Assembly: GCA_042092935.1 (NCBI GenBank)
Contig: JBELFK010000142.1
Span: 1 to 7,446, forward strand
From: JASMHC01 sp042092935
GTDB taxonomy: Bacteria; Pseudomonadota; Alphaproteobacteria; Rhodobacterales; Rhodobacteraceae
Direction: 5' to 3'
Length of the DNA stretch: 7,446 nt
In this document: one piece after another, positions 1 through 5,931 of the stretch
How the letters are laid out: each line of letters starts with the position of its first letter
Numbering within the stretch: position 1 is the first letter of the stretch
The notes under the pieces: model-generated
What the model was told of the DNA's origin: nothing
The model's database searches: none
What the model saw: only the letters and a program-made list of their open reading frames with translations
Made by a program: the position numbers and the translations under genes

Positions 1-1439
1 ATCACCAGCAAGCCAAGCGTCATCGGGCGATCCAGAACAAAACCGAGGCCGTCATAAAGCTGCATTGACCGAGAGAAGTTATCTTCCAGCATGCTGCCAA
101 GAATGAACCCGATCAACAGCGGGGCGAGTGGATAGTCGGCGAACTTAAGGATCGTTGCGCAGACACCCATGCCGACAAGGATTAGCAACTCGGTCGAATT
201 GTTCTGCCCGATGTAGCTGCCCATCAAAGTGAAGAACAGAATAAACGGGATCAGATATGTCCGTGGAATCGTCAGGATTTTCGCGATGTAGGGGATCAGC
301 GGCAGGTTCAGGATCAGCAGAACCAGATTGCCGATATACATCGACACGATGACCGCCCAAAAAACCTGAGGGTTATCGATCATCAAACGCGGACCGGGGG
401 TCACATTCAGAGCGATCAGGGCGCCAAGCAGAATGGCCGTCGTTCCAGACCCCGGAATGCCGAGCGTCAGAAGTGGGACAAACGAGCCGGTGCATGCCGC
501 GTTGTTGGCCGTTTCCGGCGCGGCCAATCCTTTGATTGATCCTTTGCCGAATTCCTCTTGCTCATCCTTCGTCGCGATATTGCGCTCAACAGCGTAGCCG
601 AGGAACGACGCAATCGTTGCGCCAGCCCCGGGAAGAACACCGATGAAAAAGCCTTGGATCGACTGACGCCCTATGACCGGCGCGATCTTTCGCGCTTCGT
701 TTTTCGAAATCCGCAATCCAGTGATTTTCCCTCCGCCGTCACCGGCCTGGGCCGAGCGACCGGGATTGAGGACCAAGAATATCGCCTCGGGCAGCGCAAA
801 CATGGCCATGGCCAAGGTGATAAAGCTAAAGCCGGATTGCAGGTCCATCAGGCCCATCGTAAAGCGTGGCAAGTTGAAAAGCGCACCCTCGCCGACCGTT
901 GCAAGGATCAAGCCAAGCAAGGTCATCAGGATCGCCTTTGCGACGTTTCCCGTTCCGGCAAAGGCTGCAATTGCAGACAACCCGACGACCATAAGCGCGA
1001 AATATTCCGCAGAGTGGAACAGCAAAGCCACGGTCGACAACATCGGGGCGAAAACCATCAGAAGGATGGCACCAATTGTGCCCCCCGCGAACGACGAAAT
1101 CGCCGCGATGGTTAGCGCCTTGCCCGCCAAACCTTTGCGCGCCATCGGGTAGCCGTCGAAACTCGAGGCGACGGTACCGGCCACGCCGGGGGCGTTGAGC
1201 AGGATGGACGAGGTCGAACCGCCAAAAATCGCGCCGTAGTAAACGCCGGCAAGCAGGATCAAAGCCGCGGACGGATCACCGATGGTGATCGCCACCGGAA
1301 TCATGATCGCGATGATCGACATCGGTCCAAGCCCGGGCAACATGCCGATAAAAGTGCCGATCAAACATCCGGCGATCACCATCAACAGGTTTTGAAGCGT
1401 GAATGCGGCGGCAAGGCCAATAAGAAGTCCTTCGATCAT
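1..1439 (-). CDS. tctA: TctA-type large permease subunit of a tripartite tricarboxylate transporter (3' end beyond window)
   Basis: This is the large membrane subunit that forms the transport path of a secondary, ion-coupled carboxylate importer fed by a periplasmic binding protein. The frame is open for 479 codons from ATG at 1439 to the left edge with no stop; TctA proteins are usually about 500 residues, so roughly the last 20 are missing. Family hallmarks seen in the translation are GMLPGLGP (residues 32-39), GGSTSSILLNAPG (73-85), VLPGAGATIASF (about 268-279), APETANNA (about 305-312) and LTLGIPGSGTTA (about 324-335), embedded in many hydrophobic segments. Start choice: ATG lies 12 bp after the tctB stop, with a GAGGGG ribosome site that begins inside that TGA, so translation is probably coupled to tctB. 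The family assignment is secure. The exact substrate cannot be read from the permease. Confidence 0.97.
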   Translation of the reverse strand, partial: MIEGLLIGLAAAFTLQNLLMVIAGCLIGTFIGMLPGLGPMSIIAIMIPVAITIGDPSAALILLAGVYYGAIFGGSTSSILLNAPGVAGTVASSFDGYPMARKGLAGKALTIAAISSFAGGTIGAILLMVFAPMLSTVALLFHSAEYFALMVVGLSAIAAFAGTGNVAKAILMTLLGLILATVGEGALFNLPRFTMGLMDLQSGFSFITLAMAMFALPEAIFLVLNPGRSAQAGDGGGKITGLRISKNEARKIAPVIGRQSIQGFFIGVLPGAGATIASFLGYAVERNIATKDEQEEFGKGSIKGLAAPETANNAACTGSFVPLLTLGIPGSGTTAILLGALIALNVTPGPRLMIDNPQVFWAVIVSMYIGNLVLLILNLPLIPYIAKILTIPRTYLIPFILFFTLMGSYIGQNNSTELLILVGMGVCATILKFADYPLAPLLIGFILGSMLEDNFSRSMQLYDGLGFVLDRPMTLGLLV

Positions 1440-1451
1440 GTCACAATCCCC

Positions 1452-1940
1452 TCACATGAACCATGGAAGCGGTCTCAGGAATATCCCGAGAACGACTTGA
1501 ACAAGATACCAGACCACGCCTGTCGCAAAGGCTGCAACAGGGATCAAAATGTAGAACTTCCGCTCGCCCAAGACAGCGGCCCCGAGGGTCAAAAATCCGG
1601 CCGTTGCAAGCAAAAAACCAATTGGACGTAGCAAAAGCGCGTAAGCAACCATCAACACCAACAAGAGAACCGCCTGCCCCAAATTGTAGTCCATCAAGCG
1701 GCGATAATCGATGTCGGGTTGTTTATCAGCATTGGCCTCGGATGGTTTTTCAAGGCCCAAAAGGATCACAAGAGACGTCACGAGAGCCAAAACAGCAAGG
1801 ATTTTCGGAAACGTGCTGGGCCAGACCGGATTGCGTTGCATGAACGGTGGCAACAATTGGTCCATGGTGAAAAACGCAGTGTAGCCATACGCGAGTGCGA
1901 CGCACAAAACGACAAAGGCGATCCATCGATCGAGTGTCAT
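1452..1940 (-). CDS. tctB: TctB-type small membrane subunit of tripartite tricarboxylate transporter
   Basis: This is a 162-residue integral membrane protein, the poorly conserved small subunit that works with TctA in the inner membrane. Hydrophobic segments lie at about residues 7-24, 44-63, 87-104, 107-124 and 129-155, with a polar cytoplasmic or periplasmic loop at 64-86. The PSTFPKIL stretch (41-48) and RPIGFLLATAGFL (105-117) match the usual TctB pattern of a Pro-rich entry to the second helix and a Gly-rich later pair. The start at 1940 is supported by a very strong purine run (GGGGGAGGGG) five or so bases upstream. The gene lies between tctC (71 bp upstream, with a hairpin in the gap) and tctA (12 bp downstream), which is the standard tctCBA order. 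Its identity rests largely on context plus topology, and both agree. Confidence 0.93.
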   Translation of the reverse strand: MTLDRWIAFVVLCVALAYGYTAFFTMDQLLPPFMQRNPVWPSTFPKILAVLALVTSLVILLGLEKPSEANADKQPDIDYRRLMDYNLGQAVLLLVLMVAYALLLRPIGFLLATAGFLTLGAAVLGERKFYILIPVAAFATGVVWYLVQVVLGIFLRPLPWFM

Positions 1941-1964
1941 TGTCCCCTCCCCCTTAAATAAGAT

Positions 1965-1992
1965 CGACCGGCCCGATCAGAAGGGCCGGTCG
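1965..1992 (-). terminator. Intercistronic hairpin between tctC and tctB, possible partial terminator or mRNA stabiliser
   Basis: A perfect 10-bp stem, CGACCGGCCC paired with GGGCCGGTCG, encloses an 8-base loop (1975-1982). It begins 19 bases after the tctC stop. On the transcribed (minus) strand it is followed by a broken T-rich stretch (ATCTTATTT), not a clean run of T. Hairpins in this place in binding-protein operons commonly protect the upstream message or attenuate transcription, giving more binding protein than permease. The stem is directly visible; which role applies is inference. Confidence 0.65.
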
Positions 1993-2011
1993 CGTGTTTT
2001 CAAAAATTGAC

Positions 2012-2746
2012 TTACAAGAAGCCAAGTTTGCGCATCAGGTCGCCGATGACTTTTTCCTGCTCTTCAAGGAAGGTGCCAAAATCGTCGCCCGAATTGTGGA
2101 TGTTGACCCAACCGTTGCGTGCACGGACTTCTTCCCACTCGGGGGTGTCATACATCTTGGCGATTGCATCCTGATAGGCCGCCAGCTTGTCGGCATCCAG
2201 TCCTGGTGCGCCGAAGAATCCGCGCCAGTTTACAAACTGGGTATCAATGCCTTGTTCAGCCATCGTTGGTGCGTCTGCATAAGCATCAACACGATCAGCC
2301 GATGTCACACCAAGGATCTTAACTTCGCCGGCCTGCGCAAGGGCGACAGCTTCCGAGAAGCCGGTGGACAGCGCTTTGATTTCGCCCGACAGCAATGCCG
2401 CCATCGCTTTTCCGCCNNNNNNNNNNNNNNNNNNNNNNNNNNNNNNNNNNNNNNNNNNNNNNNNNNNNNNNNNNNNNNNNNNNNNNNNNNNNNNNNNNNN
2501 NNNNNNNNNNNNNNNNCCGCCACCACCTGACATGTTTTCATAAGACGCCGAGCCGATGAGCCCTGCGTTGGTCAGGGCTTCACCTGTTCCGCGTGCGGTT
2601 CCATCCCAACCACCACCGGCACCGCCGGGGATAAGGAAGTGAATGCTGTCCACAACTTGGTGACCACCGGCCATGGCCGATGTACCAAGCGACATTGCTG
2701 CTGCCGCAGCGGCCATAACGGCGCGACGGGTAAATTCGAATTTCAT
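2012..2746 (-). CDS. tctC: TctC-type periplasmic binding protein of tripartite tricarboxylate transporter (interrupted by assembly gap)
   Basis: This is the extracytoplasmic solute receptor (TctC/Bug family) that delivers a carboxylate to TctA/TctB. A signal peptide is evident: MKFEFTRR, an Ala-rich core, and a likely cut after AMA (residue 26). The N-lobe ligand loop LIPGGAGGGWDGTAR (38-52) is typical. After the gap, GGKAMAALLSGEI, KILGVTSADR and the APTMAEQGID stretch with WRGFFGAPG are classic C-lobe motifs. The start is set at ATG 2746 because GGAGGA lies 8 bases upstream. An in-frame ATG at 2776 would place that ribosome site inside the coding region. As written the protein is 244 residues including 34 unknown ones, against about 320-325 for the family, so some 75-80 further residues are probably lost in the gap. 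The twin Arg in the signal is only a weak Tat resemblance. TctC relatives can also take part in signalling with their cognate kinase (shown for Bordetella BctC/BctE). Confidence 0.95.
   Translation of the reverse strand: MKFEFTRRAVMAAAAAAMSLGTSAMAGGHQVVDSIHFLIPGGAGGGWDGTARGTGEALTNAGLIGSASYENMSGGGXXXXXXXXXXXXXXXXXXXXXXXXXXXXXXXXXXGGKAMAALLSGEIKALSTGFSEAVALAQAGEVKILGVTSADRVDAYADAPTMAEQGIDTQFVNWRGFFGAPGLDADKLAAYQDAIAKMYDTPEWEEVRARNGWVNIHNSGDDFGTFLEEQEKVIGDLMRKLGFL
2417..2516. other. Assembly gap of exactly 100 N inside tctC
   Basis: One hundred consecutive N interrupt tctC. Exactly 100 is the usual placeholder for a scaffold gap of unknown length. The reading frame agrees on both sides only if the true length leaves remainder 1 when divided by 3. 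Both edges carry CCGCC on the plus strand, corresponding to Gly-rich motifs in TctC. Confidence 0.97.
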
Positions 2747-2768
2747 GATTTTTTTCCTCCACATTGAC

Positions 2769-2787
2769 AGCGGCACGTTTTGCCGCT
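2769..2787 (-). promoter_or_regulatory. Inverted repeat in the tctC leader
   Basis: A perfect 7-bp inverted repeat, AGCGGCA and TGCCGCT, surrounds the 5-base centre CGTTT. It sits 22 bases upstream of the tctC start and 8 bases before the GGAGG ribosome site, so it is probably transcribed in the tctC leader. It could be a 5' stabilising stem, a translational control element or a small operator. The repeat is seen directly; its function is unknown. Confidence 0.5.
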
Positions 2788-2810
2788 CATCGTTGTGCGA
2801 ATGTGCCCAT

Positions 2811-2832
2811 TAAACTGACACTAACCTGACAC
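2811..2832. promoter_or_regulatory. Tandem 11-bp direct repeats, probable TctD (OmpR/PhoB-type) operator
   Basis: Read on the minus strand, GTGTCAGGTTA is followed directly by GTGTCAGTTTA: two 11-mers identical at 10 of 11 positions, with no gap. OmpR-family regulators bind as head-to-tail dimers to half-sites about 10-11 bp apart, and the PhoB box likewise is built on TGTCA repeats at 11-bp spacing. The site lies 65-86 bp upstream of tctC and 25-46 bp upstream of the tctD-type gene. It is well placed to activate the transporter operon and to autoregulate the regulator. The repeats are visible; the binding partner is inferred from adjacency. Confidence 0.7.
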
Positions 2833-2843
2833 GCCCCCAAAAT
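2815..2843 (+). promoter_or_regulatory. Possible tctDE promoter overlapping the tandem repeats
   Basis: CTGACA at 2815-2820 (5 of 6 to TTGACA) lies 17 bp before CAAAAT at 2838-2843 (4 of 6 to TATAAT). Transcription would start near 2850, leaving a leader of only a few bases before ATG 2857, which fits the weak ribosome site there. The -35 element lies inside the direct repeats, so regulator binding could repress this promoter. The matches are modest and this is a tentative call. Confidence 0.35.
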
Positions 2844-2856
2844 ATTTGCCGAGCCG

Positions 2857-3522
2857 ATGAGATTTCTACTGATAGAGGACAACGAAGACCTTGCGTCGGC
2901 GACAGTGGATCGTCTGACGCTGGACGGACATGTTGTCGATCACGCGGCTACGCTGAAGGCGGCGGCAGATTTTAAAGCGACCACTGACTACGATTTGATT
3001 TTACTAGATATTATGCTGCCAGACGGCGACGGTCGGTCGTTTTTGAACACTCATAGACTGGCCAACGACCCAGTGCCGGTGGTCGTCACGACCGCCCGTT
3101 CCGAGGTCTCGGATCGCGTCGGTATCCTCGATTTGGGGGCCGATGACTACGTGACCAAACCCTTCGACTTTTCCGAGTTGGAGGCGCGTTGTCGGGCGGT
3201 TCTGAGACGCAGGGGCGGAACCGCGCGCAATGTGAAAACGCTCGGCGATGTCGAATTTGATTCGCTATCGGGCACCCTTGGTGTCGGAACGGCCCGTGTA
3301 ACCCTGCGCAATCGCGAGCTTCGATTGTTCGAAGTTTTTGCCGGTTCACCAGGTCAAATCTTCTCAAAATCCAGACTGTTGGACCGGTTATTCTCCTATG
3401 ACGAGGACGTCTCGGAAAACGCAATCGAGGTCTATGTCGGGCGGCTAAGAAAGCACTTGTCCGGCAGCAGGGTTGAAATCAAGACCGTGCGCGGTGTTGG
3501 CTATTCGCTGCACATCGGATGA
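2857..3522 (+). CDS. tctD: TctD-type OmpR-family response regulator
   Basis: This is a 221-residue cytoplasmic transcription factor of a two-component system. The receiver domain (about 1-117) has the acidic pair E7/D8, the phospho-acceptor D51 in LLDIMLPDGDG, the switch Thr near 79 in VTTARSE, and K101 in VTKPF. The winged-helix DNA-binding domain (about 125-220) has LRNRELRLFEVF, the recognition helix region VSENAIEVYVGRLRKHL (185-201) and the wing IKTVRGVGYSL. Length and motifs are complete. The ATG at 2857 has only a poor ribosome site (GAG about 4-6 bases upstream), so the message may be nearly leaderless. The stop overlaps the kinase start (ATGA). Lying divergent from tctCBA and next to a TctE-type kinase, it is expected to activate the transporter operon through the tandem repeats just upstream. 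The subfamily name rests on this context more than on diagnostic residues. Confidence 0.95.
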   Translation: MRFLLIEDNEDLASATVDRLTLDGHVVDHAATLKAAADFKATTDYDLILLDIMLPDGDGRSFLNTHRLANDPVPVVVTTARSEVSDRVGILDLGADDYVTKPFDFSELEARCRAVLRRRGGTARNVKTLGDVEFDSLSGTLGVGTARVTLRNRELRLFEVFAGSPGQIFSKSRLLDRLFSYDEDVSENAIEVYVGRLRKHLSGSRVEIKTVRGVGYSLHIG

Positions 3523-4898
3523 CGGACGCCATCAACATCAGGGGTTCGATCCGCCGACGATTGCTGATTATGCTTATGAGCGGGGCATTGATTTTGGCCT
3601 TGGGCCTGTTCTTTGCGTTCCAAAGGCTGGCAACGCAACTGGCAGAGGAAAGCCAGGACAACATTTTGCGCGCCTCGGCGACGGCCATTCTGGACTCTGC
3701 CTCAGCCGCGGGGGGCGAGCTTTTCCTCGACCTTCCCTATTCAGCGTTTTCGATGCTCAGCAACGTATCCAACGACCGGGTGTTCTATTCGATTAAGGCC
3801 AACACGGACTTTTTGACGGGATACGAAGATTTGCCGATGCCCAATACGCCCGCACCGAATGCGCCCGAGTTTCTGACGGCAACTTACCAGGATGAGACCG
3901 TCCGTATCGTTTTGATGACGCGAATTGTCACCACGGGCGGAGATCCGGTTCGCTTGACTATCGCGCTTGCTCAGACACAAGACGGGCTGTCTGAGTTGAT
4001 TGACCGCGTACGGCGCATTGCGGCGTTGGTTGGTCTCGGCGTGTTCGTTCTGGTGCTTGCGCTGTCCCTGCTTTCGGCCCGTGCGACCGTTGATCCGCTT
4101 GTGCGATTGGCAGAATCCGTTGGCCGACGCAGCGCGAACGAGTTGCGCCCTGTTGCGGCCCCGGTTCCGATCGAAATGGCCCCTTTGGTCGGGTCGCTCA
4201 ATTCTTTTATGGATCGACTGTCCACCTCGCTTTCACGCACCGAAGAATTCATCGCCGATGCCGCCCACCGTCTGAGGACGCCTTTGGCGATTGTCCGAAC
4301 CCGCGCCGAAACGACCTTGATGCGTGTCGACAAAGAGGAAAACCGCATCGCCCTTAAGGACATGATCCGAGCAATTGACGAAAGCAGCCGCGCAGCGGGG
4401 CAGATGCTTGACCATGCAATGGTGACGCTGCGCACGGACAGCTTGGTTCGATCTCAACTGAACCTGACGGAAATCATCAGCGAACTGGTTGAACGCATGA
4501 GCCCGACTGCGGAATTGCGCGACATCCGCATTACGACACATTTTTTGGACGATCTGGTCTTCGCGGGCGATCCGGTCTTGATCCAAAGCGCCCTGCGCAA
4601 TGTCCTCGACAACGCCTTCAAATTCTCTCCTGCGGAGAGCACCGTTGCGATCACCGTCGCACAGCGCAATGGCCGGGCCATTGTCACCGTGCAAGATGCG
4701 GGCATCGGCTTTCCCAAGGAAAACGTTGGCAACCTTGTCGACAGGTTTGCGCGCGGTGACAATTCCGACGGGGTCATCGGCTCGGGTCTTGGGCTTACAA
4801 TTGCGTCGGACGTGGCCAAGGCCCATGGCGGCGAAATCGCAATCGAAAACAACAAAGGAAGTGGCGCTTGCGTAACCTTATCTTTTTCCTTGGCCTGA
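3519..4898 (+). CDS. tctE: TctE-type membrane sensor histidine kinase
   Basis: This 459-residue inner-membrane sensor is the partner of the preceding regulator. Membrane segments lie at about 13-36 and 168-187. The periplasmic part between them resembles the 2CSK_N sensor domain of TctE-like kinases, including NDRVFYSIKANTDFLTGYEDLP (85-106). A HAMP-like linker (about 187-240) leads to the H-box FIADAAHRLRTPLA with phospho-acceptor H250. The ATP-binding domain has the N-box RNVLDNAFKFSP (360-371), DAGIGFP (393-399), the F-box near F410, and GSGLGLTIA (421-429). The residue after H250 is Arg, where most HisKA kinases have Glu and TctE proteins often have Gln. The start overlaps the tctD stop by 4 bp, so the two are translationally coupled. 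Its 3' end overlaps the next gene by 31 bp. The ligand is unknown; a di- or tricarboxylate or related acid is expected from the divergent TTT operon. Confidence 0.95.
   Translation: MTDAINIRGSIRRRLLIMLMSGALILALGLFFAFQRLATQLAEESQDNILRASATAILDSASAAGGELFLDLPYSAFSMLSNVSNDRVFYSIKANTDFLTGYEDLPMPNTPAPNAPEFLTATYQDETVRIVLMTRIVTTGGDPVRLTIALAQTQDGLSELIDRVRRIAALVGLGVFVLVLALSLLSARATVDPLVRLAESVGRRSANELRPVAAPVPIEMAPLVGSLNSFMDRLSTSLSRTEEFIADAAHRLRTPLAIVRTRAETTLMRVDKEENRIALKDMIRAIDESSRAAGQMLDHAMVTLRTDSLVRSQLNLTEIISELVERMSPTAELRDIRITTHFLDDLVFAGDPVLIQSALRNVLDNAFKFSPAESTVAITVAQRNGRAIVTVQDAGIGFPKENVGNLVDRFARGDNSDGVIGSGLGLTIASDVAKAHGGEIAIENNKGSGACVTLSFSLA
4856..4870 (+). promoter_or_regulatory. Ribosome binding site and TTG start of the orphan binding protein, inside the kinase gene
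   Basis: AGGAAG at 4856-4861, six spacer bases and TTG at 4868-4870 all lie within the last codons of the kinase gene. No ATG or GTG at the head of this frame would keep the signal peptide intact, so the TTG is the most sensible start. The 31-bp overlap implies coupled translation. Confidence 0.75.
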
Positions 4899-5890
4899 TT
4901 TTTCTGCCGTTGAAACTCGCGGCGTTTGAGATCGAAAGCAGGCTTATCCTCGGCCCAGAAAATGCGGTTTCGAAACTGCGCATCATATCGACAACCGATG
5001 CAAATCTGTTTCAACCGGTTCTCGAAGTGTTTCTGACGACCAACCCGGAAATGGCCATCGAATATATCGTTACCAGTAGCACCGAACTGATGTCGGCCAT
5101 TGCTAACGAAGGCGAGACGTTCGACATCGCCATTTCCAGCGCAATGGATCTTCAAACCAAGCTCGCCAATGACGGATTAACGTTTTCGTATTCGTCAGCC
5201 GCCACCCAAGCCCTGCCAGATTGGGCGCGTTGGCGTCAGGACGTGTTCGCTTTCACACAAGAACCCGCAGCAATCGTCCTGTCACGCGCGGCCTTTGAGC
5301 AGCTCGATGTGCCCGAAACGCGGGACGATCTAATTGCCTTGCTGCGCGGTCAACCCGACCTGTTTCGTGGCAAGGTTGGCACTTACGATTTGCGATGGTC
5401 TGGTCTCGGCTATCTTTTCGCCACGCAAGATTCGCGCATGTCAGAAGTTTACTGGCGATTGACCGAAGTCATGGGGTCGCTTGACGCCAAACTTTACCGA
5501 AGCTCTGGCGCAATGATCGACAATGTGGCCGAGGGCGAGTTGGCGGTGGCGTATAATGTTCTTGGAAGCTATGCGCTGTCCCGTGAGGATAAGGACAAGT
5601 TTGTCGTTCTGTTCCCCTCGGATTTTACCACCGTCATGATGCGAACAGCCGTCATCCCATCGACGGCCTCAAATCGTGTCGGCGCGCAACGCTTCATCGA
5701 CTTTCTGCTTGATGAGGCTTGGAGCGGAGACGAACAAACCTCGTCTATCAAGCCCTTGTTTGTTGATTTATCCGAGGTGCAGGACTCGCTTCGCCGAATT
5801 CGCATGGGGCCGGGACTTTTGATTTTTCTGGATTCCTATAAAAAGAGGCGCTTCTTGTCGGCGTGGGAAAACTCAATTTTGCAGGACTAA
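4868..5890 (+). CDS. Orphan periplasmic binding protein (COG1840-like, iron/PgtC type), probable sensory partner of the kinase
   Basis: This is a 340-residue secreted binding protein. Residues 2-19 form a signal peptide (RNLIFFLGLIFLPLKLAA). The body shows the pattern of the ABC-type iron/phosphoglycerate-regulatory binding proteins: LRIISTTDANLFQPVLEVF (37-55), TSSTELMSAI (69-78), FDIAISSAMDLQTKLANDG (85-103), LPDWARWRQDVFAFTQEP (116-133), and the C-terminal RIRMGPGLLIFLDSYKKRRFLSAW (310-333). The start is TTG, supported by AGGAAG six bases upstream and by the signal peptide it gives. The gene overlaps the kinase gene by 31 bp, and no ABC permease or ATPase gene is in the window. Known relatives of this fold serve signalling, for example PgtC of the PgtABC phosphoglycerate regulatory system. 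The inferred role is ligand capture for the sensor kinase rather than transport. The alternative is an ABC binding protein whose permease is encoded elsewhere. Confidence 0.88.
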   Translation: MRNLIFFLGLIFLPLKLAAFEIESRLILGPENAVSKLRIISTTDANLFQPVLEVFLTTNPEMAIEYIVTSSTELMSAIANEGETFDIAISSAMDLQTKLANDGLTFSYSSAATQALPDWARWRQDVFAFTQEPAAIVLSRAAFEQLDVPETRDDLIALLRGQPDLFRGKVGTYDLRWSGLGYLFATQDSRMSEVYWRLTEVMGSLDAKLYRSSGAMIDNVAEGELAVAYNVLGSYALSREDKDKFVVLFPSDFTTVMMRTAVIPSTASNRVGAQRFIDFLLDEAWSGDEQTSSIKPLFVDLSEVQDSLRRIRMGPGLLIFLDSYKKRRFLSAWENSILQD

Positions 5891-5931
5891 CAATCCATAT
5901 ATTTACAACACCACACGGTGGAACCGGTGGA

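Noticed and set aside
558..1152. Plus-strand open frames of 159 and 185 codons opposite tctA
   Set aside because: They are antisense to a well-conserved permease, polar and low-complexity in composition, and resemble no family.
2725..2746. Tat export signal in TctC (FTRRAVM)
   Set aside because: Only the Arg pair fits; the following residues do not match the Tat consensus, and TctC proteins normally use Sec.
2747..2776. Ten-residue longer TctC starting at ATG 2776
   Set aside because: It would put the strong GGAGGA ribosome site inside the coding region and would spoil the signal peptide; ATG 2746 fits both.
4454..5155. Long minus-strand open frame opposite the kinase and binding protein genes
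   Set aside because: It runs antisense to two overlapping conserved genes and shows no domain pattern.
5898..5903. TATATT as -10 of an internal promoter for the hydrolase
   Set aside because: No acceptable -35 at proper spacing; the 41-bp gap fits an operon.
5863..5931. GTG start for the hydrolase overlapping the binding protein gene
   Set aside because: The added 23 residues do not look like the family N-terminus, and a good ribosome site precedes ATG 5932.
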